From positions 1,460,365 to 1,524,364 of the forward strand of contig JAVSML010000027.1 in NCBI GenBank assembly GCA_038503035.1: a stretch of DNA of 64,000 bases, written 5' to 3'. Numbering within the stretch: position 1 is the first letter of the stretch; the number at the start of each line of letters is the position of its first letter. This DNA is from Crocodylus rhombifer (taxonomy: Eukaryota; Chordata; Crocodylia; Crocodylidae). Of this stretch, positions 13,082 to 23,790 are shown one piece after another. The position numbers and the translations under genes are program-made. The notes under the pieces were generated by a model, which saw only the letters and a list, made by a program, of their open reading frames with translations, made no database searches and was not told the origin of the DNA.

Positions 13082-13624
13082 ATGGAAGAATATGAAAATG
13101 CAGTGTGCCGTTGCTATAAAAAACTGGGCTGCATTAACAGGAGTGTCACTTGGAAATTAAAGAAAGGCATTTTTTTCCCTGTATTTAGAACTAGTGAGTC
13201 CTCACTTGGAGTACTATGCCCATTTTGGGGCTTCACACTTCAAGAAGTTTGTGAGCAGTTCAAAAAGAGTCTAGCAGACAGTGACAAAATTATTAGAGGC
13301 TTAGGAACAATGATTTATGAGGAAAGGCTAAAAGAACTGGGCTTATTTAAAATGGAGAAGGGAAGATGGGGTGGGGGTGTTGATTTAATAATAGTCTTCA
13401 GATACATGAAGGGCAATTACAGAAAGGAAGGAGATGCAATTTTCTCTGTGGCTGTAAGACTAAGAGAAATGGCTTCAAGTTGCAGTAGAAGAAATTTAGG
13501 CTGGAACCTTCTGACTCTGAGGGTGGTCAAGCATTTAAATAGGCTGCCAAGAGAAGCTGTGGAATCTCCAACCCTAGAATTTTTCAAGAGCAGGATGGAA
13601 AGATATTTGGCTGATACGGTTTAG
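13082..13624 (+). pseudogene. CR1 ORF2 C-terminal remnant, 180 codons open
   Basis: The translation contains IIRGLGTMIYEERLKELGLF (about residues 68-88) and ends with LNRLPREAVESPTLEFFKSR, the standard C-terminal signature of CR1 ORF2 (LP.EVV..PSLE.FKSRLD). The open frame carries no endonuclease or catalytic reverse-transcriptase motif, so it is a truncated remnant. The ATG at 13082 is only the first Met in a fragment, not a native start. The lack of stops suggests the insertion is younger than the copy at 640-2198. Confidence 0.85.
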
Positions 13625-13712
13625 TAAAGGATTATCCTGCCTTGAGCAGGAGGCTTGACTGGATGACCTTATGAATTCCCTTCCATCCCTACCTTCCTGT
13701 GATCCTATGATG
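13082..13712 (+). mobile_element. CR1 LINE 3' end, relatively intact
   Basis: This 5'-truncated CR1 copy covers the last part of ORF2 and the 3' tail. Its end reads 'gcaggaggcttgactggatg' and then the octamer-like tail 'ctgtgatcctatgat'. It aligns in order with 1600-2198 of this window (for example 'ttaacaggagtgtcact' against 'ttaacaggagtatcact'). Unlike most copies here, it keeps an open frame across the coding part. CR1 inserts by target-primed reverse transcription and is usually 5' truncated, which explains the missing endonuclease and polymerase core. Confidence 0.9.
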
Positions 13713-14236
13713 TTCTTCATAATACCTTTATATGCCCCAAATGCAGATTTTGTGCTACATTAGGATGAGATTACATGTTGAAACTAGCTCTTAAGGGCAA
13801 TTCCAACTTGAAAAATAGCAAGTCCAAAATTGTTAACTAGTGCTAAATGCCCCCCGTAGGAGTCATTTTAGCGCCACACACTTGAGGTGAGGATTATCTT
13901 TGAGCTGTGCTAGACAGCCTAACTTACCTCCTAAATGTTCCATGGAACTAATACAACCAATTTGTTGTCCTCCAGAATCCCAGGAGGCACTGCTCCCAAC
14001 TGGGCTAGGTGTTCTCCTGGACTCTGATGCTCGGGCAATGACAGACCAGACAGTAAAGCAGTGACTGGTGAGTGAGGAAAGTGGGGAAGTGAGGTGGGGA
14101 GTTTCTGGATCACAGAAGGGCCCAGTGGAGGTATACAGCCAAAGCAGCGGACAGGGAGAAGAAGTGCAGTGGAAATCTGTTGAGCTGCAGGGAGGCCTAG
14201 TAGGACACACTTTTTTTTTTTTTTTTCTGTTTTTTT

Positions 14237-14360
14237 GCACCGGTCCTGGAAGCACTGCAATACCAGGTCAATGCATGGAGTGGATGGAGCACGCTCCGGG
14301 TCCACCACCCAATACCAAAAAGAATCTGCTGATGGGGACCTACCATAAGGATAGATTAGT
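14237..14360 (-). pseudogene. U2 snRNA-derived retrosequence (processed U2 or snRNA-headed SINE)
   Basis: Read on the minus strand, this matches the 3' two-thirds of U2 snRNA. It includes GGAGCgTGCTCC (stem III), tCCACTCCAtGCATtGACC, and the full stem-loop IV as CCTGGTATTGCAGTgcTTCC then AGG (14245-14267). It ends at GGTGC (14237-14241), the near-terminal U2 sequence. Stem IV still pairs (CCTGG with CCAGG). Directly after the U2 end comes an A-rich tail (T runs at 14230-14236 and 14211-14226 on the plus strand), showing it was copied from RNA. The 5' third (branch-point recognition region, Sm site) is poor or missing, so it cannot function as U2. Alternatives are a simple processed U2 pseudogene, or the head of an snRNA-derived SINE of the kind described from crocodilians. 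Confidence 0.8.
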
Positions 14361-14366
14361 GGAGCC

Positions 14367-14391
14367 CACACACGCACACACACACACACAC
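14367..14391. repeat. (CA)n microsatellite
   Basis: About 12 CA units with one interruption (cacgca), next to the U2-derived sequence. Confidence 0.95.
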
Positions 14392-14578
14392 TCCCTTTGG
14401 CACAGCCAGGACTTGGAAGTAGCAGCATAGCCAGGACTGGGGGGGGGGCAGCAGCAGAGGGTGACATCCCTAACTGTGCAGAGCCTGGAAGCATGTAGGG
14501 AGCCCATGTAGGGGAACCCCTCCCATCCTAATCGCAATGGTGGAAGCCCAAGATATGCACGCATATGTGTGCGCATGT

Positions 14579-14579
<1 letters not shown>

Positions 14580-14611
<32 letters not shown>

Positions 14612-14612
14612 A
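14580..14612. repeat. (CA)n microsatellite
   Basis: Sixteen uninterrupted CA units, preceded by a related 'gtgtgcgcatgtgca' transition. Confidence 0.97.
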
Positions 14613-14712
14613 CGGGAGAGGTGGAAGTGAGCTTCCCTGTGCTCCCAGCCTCTGTGAAGCCCTGATCAGTTTGAGATAGCATTCCCAGCTGCCATGCCCA
14701 TCACGTTCTGTG

Positions 14713-16419
14713 CTGGTCAGCAGGGACTGCAGCCAAAGACAAGTCTAGGGCCAGAGGTATGTGCATATGTTTTAGAGGTTTGTGTGTGCAAGGGCTGGGT
14801 GGTTGGGAGTGCATCTTGCTGCTAGAAAAAAATGCAAGAAAATATGGTATTTTGAACTTTGCCATATTCCTTGATGACTGAGGGTAAAATGTGTAAATAG
14901 CCAATGTTATGGATGACCAGGACTTACGAAGAGCACACAACTTGACCAGGCTTCCTCCACTAAAGTATATTTCATTTAATGTGAAAAAGAGCTTCAAGTA
15001 GTTATATACAGACATTGTCTTATCGCTCACATTTTAATGCACAATACAAAGATTTTTCTGTTATAATGTGTCTGCCTTATTTGAATGAAGTAGCACCAGA
15101 AAACGTTTTTTTCTTTAAGTAGCCATGTAGATTGGTTAGAGTATCATCTATAATTGCCTTTAAATTCTACTTCCATGAACAACAGAGATGGGCAATTCAA
15201 AAACCATAATTTTAGTTACCCCACTGCCAATTATACACTGGCAAAATATTTATTCTGTTCTCTTATACTCAACTTATTTATAAGTCCTGACAACCATCAG
15301 TGCCCTCTTGTTTTCAAAGTCATTATTACAACATATTGTTTTGCATTTTTTTTTACATATAAAAATCCATAACTGAAATTAAATTATGTTAATTCAGTAA
15401 AAAGGAATGCCTGGACACTTCCTAGGATTTGAATAGCTCCAAGACAATTATAAAATATAGAGTGGAATCTAATAATAGTCTATTATTCAAAAAATGTATT
15501 TCAGTACCTTCCTTGAATAAGTTTTGAAATGTTAATTTCTTTTTTGATTTAATATCCCTTCCATTCGATTGTGTCAGGCCTAAGTTTAAATTATTAAAAA
15601 CAAACACATCAAACTTATTTTTACTGCTTTTTTTCTGGCAGTTTTCTGCCAGTTTTCCTATGAACAAAAAGAAAATGTAAACACAAGTCAAAAAATAGCT
15701 ATATATATATATCTTGACTTTCCTTTACACGTACTTTTTTATAAAAGAATAAAATTGGATGATGACTTTTAGGTCACCTAGCGGATAGTAAATTAAACAA
15801 TGAATAAACAAAGGCTTTCACAGTAAAGAAAATGATGAAACACAGATTTTCCTAGCATAACAAGGTATGGGAACTGTCTTCAGTGCTTTACCAAAATAGT
15901 CTAAATTAAGAACAGCAGAGAACAAGTTAGAATCATACATGGTTAGGAAAAAAGGTTCTGTTTATAAACCATAAAAGAGGTATGCTATCAGCTGGAACGT
16001 TACAGTACTCTGAGACCAGTTTATTTAAAATTTCCTTCTCAGCCTTTCCTTTCTCAAAAAGCACACATGTAGCAACAGTATATGTCTTGGGCAGCGTAGG
16101 GACACAGCCAGGTGCTTAGTGGCAATGGCGACTTCCAATTGCTGCCATGGTTGCAATTGCAACTGTGCAGCTGACAGCAGCAGCTGCTTTTTATTGCCCC
16201 CTACCTTAAGCTGGTGCCCAGAGTAATGCAAAGACACCCAGTGCTAGTGTCTCACTAGCATCACCCTTCTTACAGTACTGTATGTCTTCTTAAAACCAGT
16301 TAATTCTTACCTTAACTCACAGGGATTTCTCTTCTTTATTAACATAAACAGAATATAATATCAGGCTTGCTGCATCTTAAAGAGTAGGAAAGCAAAAATA
16401 ATTACAATTTTTGTACTGA
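14713..16419. other. AT-rich sequence with a GC-richer patch
   Basis: No gene recognised. The patch at about 16040-16250 has repeated CAGCAG/GCTGC words and the palindrome gttgcaattgcaac at 16150-16163, which may mark another short element. An (AT)n tract (tatatatatata) lies at about 15700-15712. Confidence 0.35.
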
Positions 16420-16660
16420 CAGAGATAGTTAGCTGTATTAATCTGAAGTTGGGCAGATGGCAGGGTAGAGGTGTACTCTACAGACCAGCTGAATTGGAGA
16501 TGTTTAAGCTTTTAGTAACGAGAAGTTTCTTCATAACAATAGAATAAATGCTATTCTGATAAGGTGAGCTCTTGCTTCCAAAAGCTTATGCATCCCAAAT
16601 TCCGTTGGTATATACAGCACATCTCTACCCTGCCTTCTGCCAGTTTTTGTACTATAACAG
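16420..16660. repeat. Old self-complementary repeat with 25 bp inverted arms
   Basis: Arms 16453-16477 and 16616-16640 are inverted repeats with three mismatches (gcagatggcagggtagaggt… against gcagaaggcagggtagagat…). It starts with 'tagttagctgtattaatctg' and contains 'ctgataaggtgagct' and 'aaaagcttatgcatccc'. These words belong to a widespread sauropsid repeat type (…TGATGAAGTGAGCT…AAAGCTTATGC…GTTAGTCT…). It probably derives from a DNA transposon. Classification is from memory of the type, not from a database match. Confidence 0.55.
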
Positions 16661-16784
16661 AAGGAGATTGGCAATTTAAAATGACCTAATTCATAACTTC
16701 TTTGAAATTTCTCTCTAATATCCATGATAAAAGATCAAAACAAATGTACTTTAAGATAAGAACCAAGAAATATTATAAAGCAAT

Positions 16785-16865
16785 CAATTAGGACTTGATC
16801 CAAAACTCACGGAATTCAATGGGAATCGTCCCATTGATTTCAATATACTTTGGTTGGGCCCATAT
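16785..16865. repeat. Short palindromic sauropsid-type repeat
   Basis: It runs from 'aggacttgatccaaaactca' to 'ggttgggccc'. The centre forms a hairpin, 16813-16824 pairing with 16829-16840 (aattcaatggga / tcccattgattt, one mismatch) around a 4 base loop. The 'ggg.ctgatcc…cccattgacttcaatggg…ggatcaggccc' layout is frequent in turtle, bird and crocodilian DNA; this is a worn copy. Confidence 0.5.
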
Positions 16866-17479
16866 AAAGAAATAAATGTCAGGTAGTGATATGAATTTAT
16901 CAAAATGTTCTGAACTAATTTGGCAAAGTCCACTCCGCTCCCAGATGAGCTGGTTGTCCAGGGACAAGAACACTGTTTCTTACTAAGTACTTAACTGATC
17001 TCAAATTGCTAATGATCAGGACAGAAAGAGAGCAATGGCTGTAGAAATCCACAAAGAAGCAACAGGATGACAACAGTCTTCAGGAGGAGAGGGCAGTAGG
17101 AGCACCTCAGAACATGTCATACTACTGGTCATGAAAAACAGCTTTAAGGAGCTGAGCTCTAAAAATAATTTCATGAAAACTTAACATTTTATGTATTGCC
17201 GATGAGATTGTCTAATTCTGCAAAACGTCCTATTACTATTTTATTTTATGGAAGAGTTCTTTCCAAATGAGAAGAGAGGCATGCTTAGGAAAGAGCAGAG
17301 TTCCATGCTACAGTTAGAAAATACAGTTGAATAATGTTAATTACAATACAGTGCCTATCTTCAACCTGACCTGCTGGTACAAAAACTCACTATGGCAAGT
17401 TTTTGATGAGCTCTGTAATGTAGCTAATGTAAACTCTTTTCATGTGTTTTTTAAAAATTTCATATTATAAAAGTGCCTG
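16866..17479. other. Unassigned sequence
   Basis: No gene or clear repeat seen. Confidence 0.3.
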
Positions 17480-17776
17480 AAAACCTCCTCCCCAGCTGTC
17501 TCTCACCTAGTGACTCCTCAATTTACATCTTCACTGACTGTCTGTCTTGCATGCATACCAGCCTCTGGCTTCCTTACTATTCATTCCATCCAAGAAGAGC
17601 ATGCACCAACTGCAGATGCTTCCTCAGCCTGACAAAGGGTTTTGAAACCTGAAAGCTCGTAAGAAAATTTTTTTTCCAACTATTTAGTTAATCTAATAAA
17701 GAATAACACATTTATCCAAAGAACCTTGGCTGCCTATAGCCTTAGACCAACATGGCTACAACCTACACCCCTGAAG
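17480..17776 (+). repeat. Old interspersed repeat (GACAAAGGG…GAAAGCTCG…GGCTACAAC type)
   Basis: Landmarks in order are 'cctgacaaagggttttgaaa', 'cctgaaagctcgtaagaa', 'actatttagttaatctaata', and 'ttagaccaacatggctacaa'. This order matches a repeat type abundant in reptiles, in which a hairpin (TGAAGGG…AACCCGAAAGCTTG) precedes a GTTGGTCTAATAAA…GACCAACATGGCTACAAC end. It is related in layout to 16420-16660 and 35310-35410. The exact superfamily is uncertain. Confidence 0.6.
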
Positions 17777-18525
17777 AGTTCCCTGATGCTTCCAATATGC
17801 AGTAACAGTTACAATAACTTAAAGCTTGCAACAACCGCAGACAAAGTCTGCACTCAGAAGTCCAAGTAATTTATATATTAACCTTCAGTTATCATGAATT
17901 TCCACAGAAAGCACTGTGTCTACTCAGACTAACCAAACTTATTTTTAATTTAATATGAAGTTTAAAAGGAGTATGCAGACCACATTGAATAAGTAACATC
18001 TATAAATCTGCTCTTACACCAAATTGCTTGTGGTGCTAAGCTAAATTGTAACAGCAAACAAAAATAGAAACAACATTAAGTAGACAGAGCAACTTAATGC
18101 TAGCAAGGGGAATTGGCATGGAAAACTACACAATACAAGGAGGGTGAGTGAGTCACCAACAGTCGTTATAAAGGAAAACACCTGTCCTCAATTACTTTTA
18201 AAAGTACAGTGGGATGAGAAAAAGCCATTGTACATTTCAGATGGATGCTATTTATACCTAAGAACTAGGTTCTGACAAAGTAGGTTGTCAACTACTATAA
18301 AACGTCTTTCTTCTCTGAACTAGTTAGTTTTTAAGGTGCAACCCTGCCTTGCATTCTACATAAGAACTGAAATGTTAGTATACAAAACAAGGAAAGCACA
18401 TTTAGGGGTCTCCGCAGAAGCAATGTGTTAAAACTCCTTATCTCCATTGTGACAGTCCTGAAGAGAATCATGAAAACTATAAATTCCTCAATAAAGCTTA
18501 CATCTATTTACATCTATTTAAAACA

Positions 18526-18556
<31 letters not shown>

Positions 18557-20084
18557 TTCTTTGAGAAAAGGATTAGGCCTGTTACCTACAAAAATAACTT
18601 AAGGTTGATGCAGTACTTGAGATGCTTGGAGAGAAACAAAAGTTAAAACATCCCATGCCTATGTTAGCCAGAAAAGTGAAATGAAAACACAGATCTACTG
18701 TTTAAAAAAAGGAGGATGTAGCAAGGGAAGAAAAAGGAAATCATAACAAACATGCAAGTGCCAATTTATGTGTTTGTTTGATTGATATCCCGCTTACAAT
18801 ATGTCCTATGTTCATGTGTTCTGTACTGTACTACCTGAGAAACAGACTCTGCCTGCCCATAATTATCAAATGAATGCTACTTGAGCACAGTAAACATGGT
18901 ACTGTCATAATGATTGATGACAGATGTCCAATCAGGATCTTATTACTGGGGTCTGGGCTGGGGTGGGATCAGCAGAGTGGTGTGCCAAAGGCCATATGCA
19001 AAACTGAAAAGAGAACAATCTAAATTCACTATTATTAAGAGGCTCGAGTGTAGGGGAAGGTTGTCTATCATAACTGCAACCTGAGAATGATTGTGGCCTC
19101 TGAAGATTATTGTAAAACTGGTTTTGTTTAGAAGAGAATAAAGTTTCATGCACTTTCAAGCTCTTCTACATTTTCTGTCTCATAAGTATTCCTTAAAACC
19201 CTTAGGCCACTGCGTTAGCTGCCATATGTCTCTCACATTGGACAGCCTGGACCTTTTCCATCACCTGCAAGAATCTTTCAACACATCTGGTTTGGGCTTT
19301 TCACATCAGCTGCTAAGAGCCTCTGTGTGCAATGATCACGGATCCCTCCCATTGGCTGCTATGGGCTCTGCTGCATAACTGCTAGTGAGCCTTCATTAGC
19401 AGCTACCACACAGGCCTTACATGTTAGCTGACTAGAAATTTTACACTTCCACTCTGTTTGGTGAGTATTAGGATACTAATTGTAATGGGGTTTTCCTAAC
19501 TTTTAGCTGAAAATCGTATCAAGAAGCAATGCAATTAGTTCCTAATTTTACAAATGACATAAATCTTCTTGCTTACAAATATAATGTAATGTGCACGTAA
19601 CACCTTTTACATGGATATTTATAAAGCAACCTCCTATAAATTTGCATGTATCATGTGGACCTCTCATTAATGCCAAGGGGAGAGTTAACTAAGTACTAAT
19701 CAAAATTCTCAATACTAATTGTATTTATTAATATCAACTGCTTAAGAAAATCAGAAAAAAATATATATACTACCTGAAAAGTTAAAGATCAAGGGTAACA
19801 ACGTTTTAGATATATTTAAAATAATATATGGATTTTAGAATTCTAAGAAGAAACCATTTAGGATTGAAGAATTCATCAATATCAATTGATATTGCTTTTT
19901 TCACCTGAATTATAACAGATACCAGATGATACCAACAGTTAAATGTGGGATTTTAATTACTGTTTTCTTTTAGCTAAAGCTCAGTAAAAAGAAATTAACT
20001 ATTTTTCTCTTGTGAGGAAATGCAGTAGCGCCTGAGTATATCTGAGAAGAGGAGGCTTTGCAAACTAGCTTGGAGTGCATCTAG
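17777..20084. other. AT-rich sequence, nothing coding
   Basis: Apart from the microsatellite at 18531-18556 and a slightly GC-richer patch at 19146-19440 of unknown nature, no feature can be supported. Confidence 0.35.
18531..18556. repeat. (AC)13 microsatellite
   Basis: Thirteen uninterrupted AC units following an A/T-rich stretch. Confidence 0.97.
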
Positions 20085-21614
20085 CAAGGGTGAGCAAAAT
20101 ACAGCCTGCTGGCCAGATCCTGCCTGCCAAGCCATTCTGTCTGGCCCATGGGGCTCCTAAAAATTAATATTTATCTGCCCCTGGATGCCTGTCAAAGATG
20201 ACAGGAGCCAGCAGCAGCAGGACCCAGTGGCAGCAGTAGCAAGGCCTACCAGCCCCATCCCCAGCCCCACCAGAAGCAGAAGCTTCTGGCCTGGGAGCCT
20301 GGGGCTGTTCCATTCACCAGAGAAGAAAATTCAGGTAAGAATGAGTAGAGGGTGGGGAGGATCACCAGCACAGCAAGAGCCAGCCAGGCCCAGCTGGCAC
20401 CATGTGGTTCCCAGCTAGCAACCATGTGGTGCTCCGGCTGTGTCACGTGGTCCTGGTCCTATAGCCAGAACTGCATAGTGCCAGAGCTGTAGGTGGGGAG
20501 CAGTAGGCTAGGGGAGAGTCGTGGAGGCGGGGGGTGAAGGAAGGGGAGGAAAGCAATGGGGGTGGGGGGGAGTGGCAGTGGTAGGAGCACGGGGCCCTGG
20601 GGGTCAGGGCTGGCGACAGCAGGAGCCAGCTGGGAACACTGGGGCTGGGCTGGCTCCTGCTGCATTCTGCAGTTCTGGCATTGCAGGCAGGAACAACATG
20701 CTGCCAGGAGGAGCCCAGCTGTGCAGCATGGCGCCACTTGGTTCCCAGCTGCAGTGTGGGATCACAGAATGCAGCAAGAACCAGCCCAGTTCCCATGGTT
20801 CCCAGCTTGCTCCTGCTACCACCTCTACCATGGCATGCCTGCAGCTCCCACACGTGCAACAGGGAAAGCCTCACACTGGAGCCCACTGCCTTTCCTGCCC
20901 CCTGCTGTGCAGGTTCCCAGACTCCATGCAGAGTGGATAAAGCCCTGTCCCCTGTTTCCCTATGGAGTCCAGTACAGGGCTTCACCGTGCAAGGGTGGGA
21001 ACTGTAGGCATGTGGCACAAAGCCTGTGTGATAGAGTGATAGAGGTGGCCAGCAGGCTGCTCTCCTCAGCCCCATGCACAGCACTGCCCAGAGCCATGCC
21101 CCACTGGCCACTAGTGCCTGCACTGGGCACAAGTTGCCTGAGCCCCCTCCATCCACCTGCTGCTGCTGCTGGCAGCGGGGCTGTGCACCATGTGGGGGAG
21201 TGTGAGCGGGTCCCTGCACCCTACAAACCTCACATACCCATACCCTGCCACCACAACCCCCACCAACATACACACACACACACCATATCCTGTGCCTCCC
21301 CACACCGTGCCATATACCCCACCACACACAATATGAGTGAGACTTTATTTTTGAGTTATTACGCAATCTTTTCTATATACAGTACACAAACACAAATCAT
21401 GACAAATAGTTTTTGTAATAAAATTAAAATATAGTAGGTGTTTGACTTCTAGTGTATGATTTGTTTTTTTCTGGTTCTAAGATGGCGACGTCCCTCTCAA
21501 AGAGTGGGTGGGACTTCTGGTCCCAATACAGTGACCAGGGGGTGGGGAAACTTTCAAGGGGAGTGGTTACCTCTGCAGCTCCAGACAGCTTGCCACCCGA
21601 AATGCCCACCCCTG
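20085..21614 (+). mobile_element. Non-autonomous hAT-like DNA transposon, 1.5 kb
   Basis: The left end reads caagggtgagcaaaata; the right end, read on the opposite strand, is caggggtgggcatttcg. These are imperfect terminal inverted repeats of the CAGGGGTGGGCA kind common in vertebrate hAT elements. The left end continues 'cagcctgctggccagatcct', a hAT-type subterminal sequence. Flanking octamers GCATCTAG (20077-20084) and ACATATAG (21615-21622) match at six of eight positions, consistent with the 8 bp target duplication of hAT. The interior is GC-rich and CAGCAG-rich and encodes no transposase. Two long overlapping open frames on opposite strands (307 and 292 codons) are compositional. It could also be two elements side by side with a join near 21.4 kb. 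Confidence 0.55.
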
Positions 21615-23159
21615 ACATATAGTCACAGCAAAGACACATGTGGGGCTGCTGAGATGCTCTAGTTATTTCATGTGGCTTTCACTTCGAAGAGTGCCACTTT
21701 TCTAATCAGCTGTGGGGCTGCTGATGAAGCTCCCCCTGATCAGAGAAGAGGTGCCCTTTTAAGTAAAAGCCACAGTAAACATCTGAGCAGTTCCCCTAAT
21801 TCAGAAAACTGCAGGTTTGCAACTTAGCAACCACAAATAAATCAGGTTCCATTATAACTGTTCTGCTTCTCCTTTTAGGGATCAAATCTCAAAACTTAAG
21901 TCAAGATTGAAATGAATTTGAGTGGTCTGTAAAATTTGAAATAATATATACCAATGCAACCAGTGATAAAACAAGGTATCACTAAAATCTTACGTATAAT
22001 TTGGATCCTTTTGTTTCAAAGAAAGGAAAAGGCTAGCAGGAGACCTGTAGAGAAGTGCACAAAGAAATATATTTCAGATGTATTTATAATACCTGATCAA
22101 CAGATTTAAAATTTAGCGCATATCTCATTGGATCCCTTTTGGGAAGTTTAGACAACATAAATATTGGACCAACTTTTAAAGTTTCAAAACAAATATGAAC
22201 TCAGTGTTGTAACAAAGATGGAAAAATAAAGAAGTTCAAAGAATCTGATGAAAGGACTCTGGATCTTTATAAACTTGTCAGAAAATAGCCATCAAATGGT
22301 CTGAAGAAACAAATTACCCACAACACAAGAAAAGACTCATCAAGTCTATCATTAAAGAAAGAAACTCAAAATGGACTGGCCAAACTGTGATAAATATTAT
22401 GAATAAGCTCTAGAGTGGAACCTTTAGGGAACAAAGCCAGGAAAATCTTGAAGATGAGCAAACCATGAGCTAAAGGAAGAGTGTTGGTCTTTAGAGACAT
22501 CAAAAAGCAGGCCAAAGGCAGAGATAGTTGGAGGATCATTGTGGAGTCTGTCTTCTATTCCTAAAGTGAAGAGGACTAACTTAATCTTGCCCCATATTTC
22601 ACTCATTTCTATAGTAAAATCATGACCAAAGGTTAAGTTACCAAGAAGCTTCTAAAGACAAGAGACAACAAGGAACCAATAAAACATAATGAGTAACCTT
22701 CAAATCAGGAATTCTGAGTGATGAACTTTCCTGTGACAATATATGTACATGTAACTCAGATATCGATAAGAAAATAAAGCAGAGAGTGCAAATGGAAACT
22801 TAAGACAGCACTTTTAAGTGTCAACTATAATTTAGTTATTGAGCACCTTGAGCACCAAGGATATGGGTACTAGAAAATATAGGAAAGAGAGTGTTGCCAT
22901 CCCAAAGTATTTACTAACTAGGCCTCATGCACATAATGGACTGAACAACAAAAAATAATTTTGCCAGCTTTATCACTGCCATATGCATTTTCTTCTGTGG
23001 AACTGAACAGGAATTACACCCATGATCTAATCATTTTTGAAAAACAAACAAAACATAAGGTTTTTAGGGGAAAGGGATTCAAAGTAGGAAGCTGTTCCAA
23101 GCAGCAGCATGAAAAAGGTGTAAGGTTAAGAGCTGTGGAATCATAGTAGGAGTATGTAG
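21615..23159. other. Mostly AT-rich unassigned sequence
   Basis: Bases 21640-21780 are moderately GC-rich; the rest is AT-rich without gene or repeat signature. Confidence 0.35.
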
Positions 23160-23790
23160 CAAATAGAATGAATATTGTTATAGAGCACTTTGAATCACTT
23201 AAGCATGCTACAAACTTTACAGTATGCCTCTCAAGTCCCTGGGTTAGGGTCAGAGGGGAAAGTAAGAAGGGTGATGTCACAGTGAGCGTCTGCTATAGGC
23301 CACCAGACCAGGAAGATGGGATATACGAGACATTCTTCAAACAACTAGAGGAAGTTTCCAGATCACAGTCCCTGATTCTCATGGGGGACTTCAATCCCTC
23401 TGACATCTACTGGGGCAGCAATACAGCAGAACACAGGCAATCCAGGAAGTTTTTGGAAAGCGTCTGGGACAACTTCCTGGTGCATGTGTTGGAGAAGCCA
23501 ACTAAGGGCTGTGCTCTTATTGACCTGCTGCTCACAAACAGGGAAGATGTTCTGATAGGGAACATCAAAGTGTATGGCAACTTGGGCAGCAGTGACCATG
23601 AAATGGTTGAGTTTAAGATCCTGAGGAAAGGAAGGAGAGCAGCAGAGTAAGGACCTTGGACTTCAGAAAAGCAGACTGTGGCTCAGGAAACTGATATACA
23701 GGATCCCCTGGGAGGCCAGTCTGAGGGGGAAGGGATTCCAGGAGAGCAGGTTGTACTTTAAAGAAACCTTAATAGGAGTAGTTTTCTGTG
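23160..23790 (+). mobile_element. CR1 LINE fragment A: endonuclease C-terminal half
   Basis: This piece of CR1 ORF2 is truncated at both sides. Its frame at 23168-23650 carries the middle and end of the apurinic-type endonuclease. Beyond the frame's stop, shifted frames still read RTLDFRKAD and a KETLIG remnant typical of the endonuclease-reverse transcriptase linker. At about 23790 it is replaced by the 5' region of a second CR1. Confidence 0.85.
23168..23650 (+). pseudogene. CR1 endonuclease remnant (fragment A), 160 codons open
   Basis: Motifs visible in order: [10 protein letters not shown] near residue 40, [14 protein letters not shown] near 75, [11 protein letters not shown] near 120, and SSDHEMVEF near 148. 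These correspond to the conserved blocks of CR1 apurinic/apyrimidinic-type endonucleases, including the GDFN block and the SDH block with its catalytic Asp and His. SDH is intact here. The N-terminal block with the GITETWW motif is missing, as is the entire reverse transcriptase, so no functional protein can be made. In the intact family the enzyme nicks target DNA to prime reverse transcription. Confidence 0.9.

Larger units (their letters stand above)
13850..14712. other. GC-rich composite block holding a U2-derived insertion
   Basis: G+C rises abruptly at about 13850 ('gccccccgtaggagtcattt') and falls at about 14712. Within it are the U2-like sequence (14237-14360), two (CA)n tracts and a G9 run near 14440. 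Overlapping open frames of up to 187 codons occur on both strands and reflect composition. I infer one or more short transposons into which the U2 retrosequence inserted; ends are not defined. Confidence 0.35.

Noticed and set aside
13863..14494. Overlapping frames of 130 and 187 codons (minus) and 120 codons (plus) as genes
   Set aside because: They run through poly-T, (CA)n and the U2-derived sequence, so they are by-products of composition.
20443..21366. Long open frames on both strands (307 codons minus, 292 codons plus) as a gene
   Set aside because: They overlap on opposite strands inside a GC-rich transposon-like core, translate to Cys/Trp/Pro/His-rich low-complexity sequence and show no domain or splice context.
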